A model generated the notes under the pieces. It ran no database searches. It was not told where the DNA came from and saw only the letters and a program-made list of their open reading frames with translations. DNA of 64,000 bases from Isochrysis galbana (taxonomy: Eukaryota > Haptophyta > Isochrysidales > Isochrysidaceae): positions 2,445,079-2,509,078 of the forward strand of contig CM030936.1 in assembly GCA_018136815.1 (NCBI GenBank), in the 5' to 3' direction. Numbering within the stretch: position 1 is the first letter of the stretch; every line of letters begins with the position of its first letter. Shown here one piece after another: positions 46,009 to 56,800 of this stretch. The translations under genes and the position numbers were made by a program.

Positions 46009-47609
46009 CTCGCAGAAGCAAAGCTGGTCTCGGCGACAAAAAAAAGTTGAAAAAGAAAAGAAAGGTCTTGTACTTTCCTCTACACAGACGTCATAATTGT
46101 GGGCGAGGAGTCCGTCGTCGAGTCGAGCGTTGCCGGAGGGCTCTGGGCTCTGGGCCACTCCGTCGCGGGCGGCACCGGCGGCTAGCGCGGCGCTTTGCGC
46201 TTTGACCCTCCTCCCTGCCGGGAGTCGGGTGAGTGAAATTCTAGATTGGGTCGGGGGCCGAAGCGGCTGGGTCATCGGCGGCGGGGGCCAAGCAACAGTG
46301 GCAGGGAGCAGGGAACGAAGCGGTTGGCGGCTGGCGGCTTGGGCTTGCGGGACGAGGCGGCTGGCGGCTTGGTCGCTAGGTCATCGGCGGCGCGGGGATC
46401 GGTGGGGGCAGCGTCGGCGGGGGCAGCGACGGCAGGGGCTGAGGCGGCAGGGGCCGAGGCGGCGGGGGTAGAGATGTGCAAAAGATGGGCGGCCCTCGGC
46501 CCTCGAACCGCTAGCTCCCTCCCCGTGAAAAGGTAATTCGAAGTCGTCCTTGTCCCTGTCGCTGTCATCATAGGCTTGGCCAGCTGTGATATGCACGGAG
46601 AGTAAGTATAACACGTCCTTGAAGTGTTGAAGCGAACCGCTAGCACCAGCACTGCAGTCAGCATGTACCCCCGCATCTTGCAATGGCGATAGTGCGATAG
46701 TGCGGGTGGCGAGTCCTCCTCCGCCTGCTCCCTCTCCAGGGGTATCAGAGAAGGCGTTGATGCACTGGCATTGGGCCTCGGCACATCCGCTACGGTTGCC
46801 GCCCGACTCCTGAAACAAGAAGGTTGATCGCGGATGCGGCAGCCGTGCCCCCCTGGTACCCTCGCAGGGCTCAGGGTCAGTCAACGCCTTGGGCTTGCAG
46901 TAGTTGAGGCAAATGAGTATTGGACGGCCCTAGGGTGGTGCCCCTTCCTTGGTCCTTGGCTTGTGCCTGCAATTTCTCTGCAAAGGCAGAGGCCTTTTTG
47001 TGCGTCTGTGACAATCCCCCTTGGACCGGTGGACCGGCGCGGCCAGCGCCACCGCACTTGGCAAGGACCAAACACCGCTAGCACAACCATGACACATGAC
47101 ACACCACTCGAAAGTTCAAAAATTCACATTTAGCACACCACCTACCTCCGAAAGCACGCCGTTACAGTGCACGTGCCGGAGACTAAAAACAAAACAAGGA
47201 AAACGGGCAACAACTTGAGTCGTTAGCATTGAGTTGAGTCTCAAGCTGCAATTGATCAAGATGGGCTTGCCGTCCCCCATCCTAAGCCTAATACAATCAA
47301 GTCCTCTTGCGCGACTACTTGGCAGGGCAAATGATCAAGGTTGGGCGTGATCCACTATGGCAACTCCTTTTGCCAGATGATGCCTTACATCAAAGTGATT
47401 CCCACGAAAGCACGTCCGCGAGCCGCATGCCCGTTGATGGACAGCGTTCTTCTAGTATGTGGTGTCGGATGAAGATGACCATGGCGTCATGTTCCAATTA
47501 CACTCGTGGAAGAACCCGTCACATTTGCACCGAGTTACCCGTCTTAATGCGAGCAGGGGTGCAGGCTGCCATCGCACACGCACACGAGAAGAGTGCACGG
47601 CCTCCAGCC
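46009..47609. other. long intergenic region, no gene recognised
   Basis: 46240-46470 is a GGCGGC-type degenerate repeat including two GGTCATCGGCGGCG copies. Overlapping open frames on both strands near 46100-47130 have biased Pro/Ala or Arg content. Nothing firm. Confidence 0.4.
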
Positions 47610-50100
47610 TCAAGCCCCGTACTCAAGCCACAGATCTTTGACGTATCCCTTATCGAACACTTGCGAACAACCCGGACATTTCCGGTTGCGTAGCTCTAAG
47701 CGATGATCGATGCACTCACGACAGAAGGCATGGCCGCACTTAGTGATGATCGCGTCCTTATTGGAATTTTTGCAGAGTGGGCACTTGCACATGGACTTGT
47801 AGTACTCGAGTTGTTCATTCTCTCCCTTGGAAGCGGTCGTGGAGTTGCCCGCGTTGCGCTCAAGTCGCTTCAGCTTCCGCTCCATTGCGTCTCGCTCCTG
47901 CGTCAAGTTCTTGAGCTTTGCAATCGCGTCAGCAGCCGCCTCTGCTGACTTGGCCTCCCGCTCGCTGGATCGCTGTATTTTACCCTGCTCATGTCTGAGT
48001 TCTTCGCTTGCCTGCGCCGCTTCTCGCTGCGCCTCATCCGCCACGCGACGTTGTTGCTCTAGCATTGTCATGGCCTTACGATGCGCCTCCTCCGTTTTAG
48101 CTTGCGCATCTCGAGCGGCTTTTAGCTGAGCCTCCAAGCCAGACCGGAGCTCCGACTCTTTCTCCGCGATGAGGTCTGCAGCAGACAGCCTCTCTGCCTG
48201 TGCGGCCTGCTCTTGCAGCATCAATGAGTTCGACCGATCCGCACGCAAACGTTCCTGCATTAGGCGAGTGGCTGCCTCCTCCTTGGCTTCCACCGTCTTG
48301 AGTAGCTTGACGTTGTGTTCCTGTGTAAAAGAGCAGGCGTGCTCGCTCGACAGGTCTGAGTGCTGGCACTGGGTGGCAACGCGGGGCACCAGGCATCGAT
48401 GGGCGGTCTTGAGCCTCAGCGCGCAGCGTGGGCCATCAGCACTCAGTCCAACGTGACGGTGTTTTGGTGAAACTTAGTCCACCAGGAGGCTTGGCAAAGC
48501 GACGAGAGATTCACCTGAGACTCATCAAATGCCTTGGCAATCGAGTCGAGCTCTTCGACCAATGCGTCGTTTTCCTTGCGCGATTTGGCGAGATCTTCCT
48601 TCGCCTGCAAAGCAGCTACCTCGGCGCCTCCCAACCGTACAAGCGCGTCTTGACACTTGGCCTGCGCAGTAGCAAGCGCGTCATCCACCGGGAGCTGCTC
48701 ACGCGCCTCGAGCTCTAGTCTGAGGCCTTCCGCTTTTTGGCGCTGGGACTCTGACTCGGCCCGCGCAGCGTCGCGTTGGGCCTCAACATCCGCAAGGCGG
48801 CTGCGTTCGCGATGTAGGTCTCGCAACACTCGCTCGGCCTCTGTGCGCCAGAGTGTCAAGACGCGCTCTGACTCAGCAAGCCGCTCCTCAAGACTGCGTT
48901 GAGAGATGTTTTGTTGCGAAAGCCTATGCTGATACGCATCGCGTTCGCATGACACCTGCGCAAGCTGCATAGACATACGCTCCGCCTCAGTCCTCATCTC
49001 CTCGAACTGCCGCGCATGTAATTCCTCGTTGTGCACAAGCTCGGCAGCATGGCGCTGTTGAAGTGTTGCCATGTCCATCCGGAGGCGTTCGACCATGTGT
49101 GCCGCCTGTCGTCCTTGCTCAGCTTCCCTTTGCATGTGCAGAAACCTCTTTGTCCTAGTGATCTGCTCCTCCGTGGGCGGGCGATAACTGGCCTCCTCAA
49201 GTTTGGCGCGCAGGCTCGCCACTTCACACTGGGCGAGCTTGAGCTCTTTCCTGGCGGACTCGGCTGCCATCTCAAAGGCAGCACGCTCCTCGGCAGCAGC
49301 CTCAATGTCAGCACGCAGCTTATCCAAATCAGCGCTGGGTAGCGACGCCTTGTCGACGCCCAACATCCCATTCGCCGACGCACTCGCACCTGCCTCAGGC
49401 GGTGCGGAGGCCGAGCTCACCGGCGGTCTGCTCGTTCCATCACCCTTGAGTTGCAGAATCTCAGTTTTGGCTTTCTGTAAGTCTTTGGTCTTTCTCTCTA
49501 GCTCTGACTGACTGTCTGACAGCCTCATTAGCACGTCCCTCCGCTCACGTTCGATGGCGACGACACGATCGGCTGCCAGTGCGAGCTCAGCGGAGAGCCT
49601 GCTCGTCTCTGCCTCGACCTTGCTAAGCTTGAGCGCGAGATTCCGCGAAGCTTCATCCCCAGACAGTGGCAAGGCGGTCGCCAAGGCGCGCGCAGCTGCC
49701 TCAGCGAGAGTTGCAGTAGCCTCACAGCGGGCTCTGAACGCCTCATCGAGGGGAATCTGCTCGTTGGCGTCGCCGGTGTATATCTTCTGAAGAAGTGTGT
49801 CGCGCGGCACAACGCTTGAAACCTCTTCCGATCCATTATTGGCTGAGTCCAGCTGCTCAATGACACTGTGGAGGCGCGACTCGAGGTTGGCCCAGTATCG
49901 GTCGAGCATGCTGATGCACTCTTCTCGCTGGTGAAGCCGCGATTGCGCAGTCTTGAGCTGCATTGGGATTGTTGAGACGGGATAGGGCGTGAGTGTGGGC
50001 ATGCCGTGTGGCCTCAGGCGTGGTGTTGCGTTTGGTGGGGCGACATCAGCGCGCATCACAGGGGCCTGTGCCATTTGCACACATTGTGCAGTGAGACCGT
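47610..50100 (-). CDS. BRE1: BRE1-type RING E3 ubiquitin ligase, 5'-truncated by gap
   Basis: BRE1 (RNF20/RNF40) monoubiquitinates histone H2B at active genes with RAD6. Exon 50100-48515 and exon 48320-47610 join at DESQ-EHNVKLL through a GT-AG intron. The visible protein is a long coiled coil. Near its visible start is a Bre1-like segment CISMLDRYWANLESRL. It ends in a C3HC4 RING: CPLCKNSNKDAIITKCGHAF then CRECIDHRLELRNRKCPGC, followed by VKDLWLEYGA at the very C-terminus, as in BRE1. The N-terminus lies in the 50101-50200 gap. The open frame runs on into the next gene only because Ns are translated as unknown. Confidence 0.85.
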
Positions 50101-50200
50101 NNNNNNNNNNNNNNNNNNNNNNNNNNNNNNNNNNNNNNNNNNNNNNNNNNNNNNNNNNNNNNNNNNNNNNNNNNNNNNNNNNNNNNNNNNNNNNNNNNNN
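50101..50200. other. assembly gap (100 N) between two genes
   Basis: A placeholder of 100 Ns. It must hide the 3' end of the GH127 gene and the 5' end of BRE1, so the true missing length is much greater than 100 bp. Confidence 0.99.
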
Positions 50201-51744
50201 CGGGAGCCCTACTTCCTTGTCAAGCCTAGCCATTCGCCTCAATGAGAGCTCCGGCAGGGAAAATCCATTATGAGTGAACGAGGAGTTGAACCGCCAAAGG
50301 ACCGCCGACGATTTGAGCCCTTGCGCTACGTTGACGTTGTGCCGGTCTCCTTGGGCGCCGAGGGGTGACATTTGCTCAAACCACTCCTCGCGATCGAATC
50401 CTTGCGCATGAAGCATGTGAAGCGTGTTGAGGAGCTCCTCTGCATGGGGAGCGGAGAGCTCTGGCGCATGGTCGAAGAGCCACTCGATGGTCCACGCGAG
50501 GTCCATCCAGCGAGTCTTCGCCCATGACGTGAGGGGAGTCGAGGGCAAACGACGGCGCATCTCGAGCACATGGCGAAGGATGGCGACGGTTGCCTGCGTT
50601 GTGATTGGCGTGAGCGGGGTATTGAGTACTCGATATCTAAGAGGGCCGCAGATGGGCAGCACATTCGTCGCACATTCACCACACGACAGCAAGCACATGT
50701 CCAGGGACTGATAGGCGATTGTGTATTCTACACACATTTTTGCTAAGATCCGTCTGCCCAGTTGTTGTTGACCCCTCAGCAAAGCTTGTAAGTGCGAGGA
50801 GCACATTGGATGGACCCCAGTATTCCACCCCTGTTCCCTTGCCCGAGCTGAAATCAGGACCGAGCCATCCGCTTGGCGCCTGGAGGAACAATGCATGGTA
50901 TGTGAGTATAGCGTGCAACATGCCCTTGAACCTGGGCGATTCATGGGTGCAAGGCGCGAGATGGCTGCGAGGGGCAGCGCAACGCTGGGCTCGAGCGCGC
51001 CTGATGCAAGAGGATGTAGTTGATATATTCCTTGGCTTGGGCCATGACATCCACCTTACGAAATTTGGGGGGGAGCGTTCCAAGGCAACGGCAGTCGTCG
51101 CCCATGCCAGTCGGCCGCTCATCATTCCGGCGTGGGGCACTGACGACCTTCGCTTGATTGTCTTTGAGCCAGCAGCGCACACCAGCTTGAGCACCAGCAG
51201 GCATCAACGGTTCCATGCCGTCTTGCACGGTCTCCCCGCCTGAAGCCGCGCAAAGGCTGACGATGAAGCGTGTGCAGCCGTGCCGGTGTGCGCAGTCCTC
51301 CCGGCACTGACTCGCATTGCCCACCACGTACCCGCGTGCGTCCGCCAGATCTCCCCCTCGTGCGTCAGCACCCGGCTGGCAGAGCGGTCCCGGCAGCCAG
51401 CCTTTGGCTCCCTCTGGCGCCTTCCAGACTCCTGCAAGCGGTCCGAGCGTGTGCACACCGGCGTTGCGTAGCAGAAACGCTAGAGGCACGATCCCGTTCA
51501 GCCAGTACGGGGTGCGCTCGTGCAGTCCCCCATCTGCAGTTCCGCCCAGCCAGACAGAGTGGGCCACATCTGGCCAGAAGTGGGCCAGGTGGCCCCCTAG
51601 CCCCTCTGCCTGGAGCACGAGCTGGCGGAGGAGCCAGCGCTTCGGTGTGACCGAGCCCACACGCAAAGGGGACAGTGCGGCCGATGACAGGGACGCAGAG
51701 ACCCTCGCGGCAGGTAGAAGCAGCAGCAGGGGGAAGAGGCGCAT
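50201..51744 (-). CDS. GH127-like glycosidase (DUF1680), with PAN/Apple-like insert, 3'-truncated by gap
   Basis: A secreted beta-L-arabinofuranosidase-like enzyme of family GH127 (exact substrate unknown). Exons 51744-51001, 50879-50773 and 50636 to the gap give about 429 visible residues. A signal peptide (MRLFPLLLLLPAARVSA) precedes the hallmark region LSPLRVGSVTPKRWLLRQL, GLGGHLAHFWPDVAHSVWLG and RTPYWLNGIVPLAFLL. Later blocks TIEWLFDH, LHAQGFDREEWF and RHNVNVAQGLKSSAVLWRF also match. A Cys-rich segment (about 145-215, CREDCAHRHGCTRFIVS ... CWLKD) resembles a PAN/Apple domain inserted in the catalytic domain. Intron 1 is GC-AG. The catalytic Cys/Glu region of GH127 would lie in the gap. 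Confidence 0.85.
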
Positions 51745-52240
51745 CGGCCGGCACGCGCGTGCGCTGCGAGATGATGCCCACGACCGCATCGCCCTCCACT
51801 TCTCTCTTCTCGAGCCTCCAGTCTAACCTATTCTGAATTCTTCCACCTCTCCCGTCCCTCTCTCGCCGGCGGCTTCCAGCCAGCCAGTCCGGCCTGCCTG
51901 CAGCAGCAGCAGCAGCAGCGTTATACGGAGTTTCACAGTGACACCCACCCGTTCACACCTCGCGAGGGATTTGGACTCTTCTTTCCGGATTTCGCTCTGT
52001 CGCTCTCGGCCGCGCCACGCGCCACACTCCACACTCCGGTCAGCCTCCGCCAGCGACTGGGCCCTCTCCTACCGGAGAGCAGGCCACGCATGGCCGCTCC
52101 GCCGGGGCTCCACACGCCCCGGCTCCGCCCCAACCAAGTCGCGTTCCGTCAAAAGAGGGCCAGGCTATTTGTTTTCTTTTTGATTATTATTATTACAATT
52201 ACAAAGCTAATCACGCTCCCCCACTCCCAAACACCCCCAG
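51745..52240. other. intergenic, short CAG run
   Basis: About six CAG units near 51900. No gene seen. Confidence 0.4.
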
Positions 52241-52790
52241 CTACGCGGGCTGAGTTTTCATCTTCTTCGTCTTTTTCTCACATCCCTCTTCCTCGTCGTT
52301 CTGCTGGCAGGCGACGATATCGCTTGGCTGATCTTGGGTGGCGAGATCCGTGATGCGTGCGAGGACGGCCTTCTTGTCCTGCATGTAGAGTTTGCCAGCT
52401 GCTCGGCGCACTTGCACCATGGGATCCGCTTCAGCGTACGCGACCGCCGTGATGTATTCCATGCAGAGGTACGCGACGGCGGCCTGCTCTCCAATGTAGC
52501 TGGTCTTGGGGATCTTGTCGTACTCGTCAGAGTAGTCGCCGACGAGCATGAGGGTTGCCTTGCACCAACGGCCCATGTATGGCTTGATGAGTGCCCACAT
52601 CGACGGGTAGCGTTCCTTGGCCAGATCCACGCGAAAGTCTCCACATCCACGGCCCATGCCAGAGGCTGTGACGAGCAGCATCGCCAGGATGGCGCCGCTC
52701 ATGCCCTCCTCCATGTGTTCGCAGAACTTGAAGGCTGGGGCGCGGATCTCCTCGTAGGTGCGGTGACCGAGTCGCTTGGCGATGAATAAA
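52241..52790 (-). CDS. unrecognised conserved-looking protein, 5' end missing
   Basis: I do not recognise it. The frame from the ATG at 52714 gives 157 aa, but the reading stays open and protein-like upstream to about 52790 (AKRLGHRTYEEIRAPAFKF). There it meets an AT-rich tract with stops, so an upstream exon or the real start is missing. Visible features are a hydrophobic segment (GAILAMLLVTASGMG), helical text (SMWALIKPYMGRWCKATLML, CMEYITAVAYAEADPMVQ) and a Lys-rich C-terminus (EKKTKKMKTQ). It may be the end of a larger gene or a remnant beside the retroelements at 52.8 kb onward. Confidence 0.5.
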
Positions 52791-52829
52791 TAAAATAATT
52801 AATGTTATATCCTAGCCAACCCCACTAGC

Positions 52830-53640
52830 TAATTGGACACAACTTTTCCGTCCCGGAATCCCGCCATGCCTGACGAGCCAGGTGTCCGAGTGCTACCGGG
52901 GGGAAGGGGCACTGCCCCCTCCCCTCGATACTTGTCCTCCCCTCAGTGCACGCACCGACCCCGCGCACCCCAGCACGTCCTCTCCTCGAGTCCACGCTGG
53001 GGGAAAACCCCTTTCGGGTAAAAACAACGCAGGGGGGGGGGGCACTCGTGAATGAGAGCCCAGAAGCGCTAATCTCTCTCGCCGAGGCGAGTGGCCACGG
53101 CGAGCCGAGGCCCTTCCCTCCTGGTTCTGGTGCCCCCGTCTTCTCTTACCCAAACGGGGCGAGAAGACACGTAATCGCCGGAGGGGAGAGCTGCCACTCC
53201 CCCCTCCCCTCCCTCTTCCCTCTTCCTCCTCTCTTCCCTGCGGCTCTGGCCCATGGCGCGCGCCTGCGGCCCCTCTTCAGGTCCCCAGGAGGCCTGCAGG
53301 GGCCTGGGAGCACAGCTCAGGGGGCAGGTGAGGCTGGGGCATGGCCCTGGCCCCTCCTGCCTCTCCCTCGCTGGCTCTCGAGCCCCTGCCGGTCGACAGG
53401 AGCTGGCTGGGGGCTCCTGATCAGGGGGGCCCAGGGGGAGGAGGGGTTGGTCAGAGCGAGAAGCAGGCCAACGCGGGCCAGGGCGTGCGATCTGTGCCCG
53501 ACTCCCAGGGAGAGTCTGGGCAGGCTGGGTGAGTCCCCCCTACATGCCAAGAGGCAGCGCAGGGGGGTGGATGGTTCTCGCCCCCCATGAGGGGAGTCTA
53601 GAGAGTGGGGGGGGCGCGAGCGGTTCCCCGAGAGCGAAAA
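52830..53640 (-). mobile_element. non-autonomous retroelement remnants
   Basis: 53220-53640 resembles the minus-strand element at 31.1-31.7 kb (GCCTGCAGGGGCCTGG, CTCCTGATCAGGGGG) and the 54.3-54.8 kb block. It ends with TGGTTCTCGCCCCCCATG and a G-run. 52860-53220 is GC-rich with long G and C runs. Confidence 0.6.
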
Positions 53641-53689
53641 ATTCTTGAAGTTGTACAATACACTAATAATAGAGGTTTTTTTGCGGGGG

Positions 53690-53800
53690 TTCCACTTGGG
53701 TTTCACTGTTGTGGTTTCACTTGCTCGAGTCGCAGTGAAACCCGTGGAAAGCCAACTTTTACAAAAGACCTGCGGACCGCGACGGGTTTCACTGCGCCCC
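53690..53800. repeat. GGGTTTCACTG inverted repeat cluster
   Basis: GGGTTTCACTG at about 53699, CAGTGAAACCC at about 53732 and GGGTTTCACTG at about 53788. The second is the reverse complement of the first and third, so two alternative hairpins can form. Confidence 0.75.
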
Positions 53801-54041
53801 GCTCCAATTTCGCTGTTCTGGTCCGTCGCTCGATCTGTTGCGAGACCACATCCCTTCCTCTATGTTTCTGCTCTATCCCTCTAATTTCCTGTTCACGTTT
53901 TTCTGATGACTTTCCAATGGCTGCCGTCTACCAGAATACAAGTTGTCTCGTTGTTACAGTGAGTGTGGTGGTGAACCGACGTCCCCGCTCTCTTCCCGAC
54001 CTCTCCCTGGGTTCCCGCGTGTGTTGCGACAGCGTGCGGCG

Positions 54042-54263
54042 ATGCCAACCCGCCCCTTCACGGCGCGGGAGCTGGAGGACGCCGAGCTGGCGCTCGCGCT
54101 AGGAATCGCAGCGGACGAGGATCGACAGTCGGATGAGCTCCTCGAGACTCGAGAGCTCATCCGCAGAAAGCGACGACGGCGAGGAGGTCCACCTCTACCC
54201 TTAGCTGCGGGCACTATCTTAAGTAGGTACTTACATTGTCACTGTCTACTTCGAAGTACTTAG
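54042..54263 (+). CDS. short acidic/basic ORF, 73 aa, possible first exon
   Basis: From the ATG at 54042, MPTRPFTARELEDAELALAL leads into ADEDRQSDELLETRELIRRK and then RRRRGG. The acidic-Leu-rich then Arg-cluster style resembles the start of PIF/Harbinger-type transposases (a weak resemblance, inference). No transposase core was found nearby. It may be an isolated exon. Confidence 0.3.
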   Translation: MPTRPFTARELEDAELALALGIAADEDRQSDELLETRELIRRKRRRRGGPPLPLAAGTILSRYLHCHCLLRST

Positions 54264-54309
54264 TGCTCACAAGACCCTGTTCCACGCCTTACCCCTCTTG
54301 CCTCTCACT

Positions 54310-54847
54310 CGCTGGCTCTCGCGCCCCTGCAGGTGGATTGGAGCTGGCTGGAGGCTCCTGATCAGGGGGTCCCAAGGGGAGGAGGGGTTGGTCAGAGCGA
54401 TGGGCTGGCCACGACAGGCGAGGGCGGGCGAATCAGGCAAGCCTGTGGGGAGAGGGATGAGTCAGTAGGGCAGTGTGCTCTTGGCAAGCCGCAAGCCATC
54501 AGGCATGCCAGGAAGGTGGGTGGTTCCTCCTCCCCCATAGCAGGGGAGGAGTGGAGAGAGGGGGGGGCTCGTGCCGCCCCATGGGCGAATTAAGTATAAA
54601 CTTAGCTGGGGGTGTCCAGATGAGGAGGGGTTGGTCAGAGCAACAAGCAGGGCAGCGTGGGCCAGGGCGTGCGTTCCAAGCCCAGCTCTCTGGGAGAGTC
54701 AGAGCAGTCTAGGTGAGTCCCCCTTGCATGCCAAGAGGCAGCGCAGGGCGGTGGATGGTTCTCGCCCCCCATGAGGGGAGTCGAGAGAGTGGGGGGGGGG
54801 GGGGGGGCGCGAGGCCCCCCTCCATGGCGACCAATCATAAGATTAGT
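54310..54847 (-). mobile_element. two non-autonomous retroelement 5' ends
   Basis: One starts at about 54606 (TTAAG/CTTAG-type weakened hairpin, then CGCCCATGGGG). The other starts at 54847 with CCAATC-ATAA-GATTAG and CGCCATGGAGGGGGG. Both run leftward on the minus strand and share CTCGCCCCCCATGAGGGGAG-type sequence with 53570. Confidence 0.65.
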
Positions 54848-55435
54848 GTGCTGGCATGAAGTAAGGCAGAGAGGGTATCGCCCCCACTGAAACGTCACAG
54901 TCACAGGCGCATGCCAAGGACCAAGGCACCGGCCATGCGAGCATCACACAACCCCTTTCATATTACCTCGGCACAACAACACATTACAGGCAGTATGGCC
55001 GATTTAGTTAAGTGCAGGCACAAGCATGTCTACGCACAGAAGTGGTGCAACACACATTCGGGAGATCTCACTGTCACACCGTCACCACATTTACCAAGGT
55101 GTGCAATGCCAACAAGCAATGCTGGGCGAGGCAAAGTAGAGACAACAAGCATCATAAGTACTCAATATTACTTCATTGACAGTGCGTGCAGTCGGAGTCG
55201 TGATCAGCAGTCTCACCTGAGCTCTACAGTCTACACGTCTTGTTACACACGGAAGCCATGAAAATGGGTTCGAACCACAGGAGAAAAGGAAAGGAGAGGA
55301 TGCAAACGTATGGATGGAAGACGGCACATTCGGCGGATGGATACCGGTCAGACGGGATCGACCGTCTCGCCCCCGTGGCAGGATGCCACTTTCCGATTCG
55401 AAGACAGCAACGGTCGTCGTCTTATGCAAAGCCGT
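54848..55435. other. intergenic, no gene seen
   Basis: Less GC-rich sequence. A TTCGAACC motif near 55270 is not part of a cloverleaf. Confidence 0.4.
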
Positions 55436-56263
55436 TCAGTCCACTCGTTGGCCCAGCACAACTGCCCCTTGATGTTTTCTGGCGCCATCAACACACGCTG
55501 TCATCGCAATCGCATACTGCTCATCGTGACTAGGACTAGGATTTGGAGCGGTGCGAAGCTGCCCGCATCTCCCCACCAGCCGCTTCATCCCGCAGACTCC
55601 ACAGCACACGCATGAAAGCCCGATGAAAGCAACGAGTGTACCGACGATCACACCGGTGGTCGCAGTGGACAGGAAAGCGTTGGCATATTCAGATGGGCTG
55701 AAGAGCTTGATACATCTCAGATTGGCGCACTCATATGCGTAATGCAGCTGTGCCAGGGGCTTGTTGGGCTCCCAACACTCAAAAGAGGCGCCAGCCTCGT
55801 ACGTGACATGGAAATGAGTCGGATTCGCGGGGGCTCCACCGTGAGTACTATTGTCGGTGCTGTTTGCACAGCCGGGGGCCTGACATGCCGCATTTGCGAC
55901 CCTCCTCTCAGTGATCTCGTCAGCATCGAGTACGCCACCGAGGCCAGGGGCGGTGAAGCGAACGCGATAGCTGTCAGTGCAGACGTCGTCGCGCCGGTCG
56001 GCGGCGCTCAACTGCGACCAGCAGTGCTCAATATGGTCCACAGTGCAGTTGGCCGCCATTGGGTGGAAGTCAGCGCTCGGCTCCGGCGGTGAGCGGCTTA
56101 GCTTGGCGGCACCGCTCGAGAGCCAGATGGAGCCGAGGGCGATGAAGCCACCCCCAGCGAGTACGATCACCACCGCGATCGCGAATGAGCAGTGCAGCCC
56201 AGCCACCGTCGGCCGAGGCTCCATGTAGCGGCGCTCGGGCGGTGTGCCGGGCGCCGCCAGCAT
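55436..56263 (-). CDS. two-transmembrane protein with Cys-rich ectodomain
   Basis: No family recognised. 275 aa in one exon from the ATG at 56263. A first hydrophobic helix (about 26-50, FAIAVVIVLAGGGFIALGS) is followed by an extracellular or luminal domain of about 145 aa. That domain has at least seven cysteines and N-glycosylation-type sites (NCT, NST, NDNST). A second helix (about 205-230, TTGVIVGTLVAFIGLSCV) then leads to a short Cys-rich cytosolic tail (CCGVCGMKRLVGRCG), a likely palmitoylation site. Topology resembles small accessory channel subunits or tetraspanin halves, but that is only shape similarity. Confidence 0.55.
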   Translation of the reverse strand: MLAAPGTPPERRYMEPRPTVAGLHCSFAIAVVIVLAGGGFIALGSIWLSSGAAKLSRSPPEPSADFHPMAANCTVDHIEHCWSQLSAADRRDDVCTDSYRVRFTAPGLGGVLDADEITERRVANAACQAPGCANSTDNSTHGGAPANPTHFHVTYEAGASFECWEPNKPLAQLHYAYECANLRCIKLFSPSEYANAFLSTATTGVIVGTLVAFIGLSCVCCGVCGMKRLVGRCGQLRTAPNPSPSHDEQYAIAMTACVDGARKHQGAVVLGQRVD

Positions 56264-56384
56264 GGCCGCACGTTTCGGTTATAGTCTTGTCGCGGCGGTT
56301 TCCATCAGAAGACTTTAAAAATTGGACGAGAAAACTGTACTTATGTGACCCTCCAGGAGCAAACGCCCCCCAGGAGCTATGTGC

Positions 56385-56480
56385 TATGTATCGGGGGCCC
56401 CCGATAGGAATCGGGGGGAATTTTTTTCCCGATCGCCAACAGCCCCCCCGATAGCTACTGGGGGACCGAGAAAATCCCCG
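56385..56480. repeat. palindromic CGGGGG element
   Basis: ATCGGGGGCCCCCGAT is a perfect 16-bp palindrome at about 56387, followed by further (ATCGGGGG)-type half-copies in both orientations to 56480. Confidence 0.75.
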
Positions 56481-56645
56481 GTTCTTCGCCAACAGCGTCC
56501 TCAAGTCCTTCCTAGGGCACCCGTGGCGCTGCAGCTGCAGCCACGAGACCACCCGGCCGTGCCCACGTGCCCACCGTTGTGTTCTAGGGAGGGGGTGGGG
56601 TGGGGGGTGAGGGGTGAGGGGGTGGGGGTGGCTTACCTCTGCACC

Positions 56646-56800
56646 TGCTCGCCGAAGCAGCGCGAGCACACTCGCCGGGTTGTTCGCCAACAGCGTCCTC
56701 AAGTCCTGTCGCGTCGCATCCGCGATCGACTTCGGGCCTTCGTCTGCTCTTCTGCTACTTCGTGCGTCTTCGTGCTTGATCGTGCTTGTTCGCCGCGGAG
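56646..56800 (-). CDS. isolated exon, unrecognised
   Basis: On the minus strand an open stretch reads KSIADATRQDLRTLLANNPA and SVLALLRRAGAE. It ends at a good donor (GCAGAG then GTAAGCC). A second copy of DLRTLLAKN lies at about 56510 in another context, so this is a repeated coding-like segment of unknown function. No partner exons were identified. Confidence 0.35.

Noticed and set aside
48443-50944. One 833-residue minus-strand protein across the gap
   Set aside because: The two sides belong to different families (BRE1 and GH127); Ns keep the frame open artificially.
55266-55278. GGGTTCGAACCAC as a tRNA T-arm
   Set aside because: No D-arm, anticodon arm or acceptor stem could be found around it.
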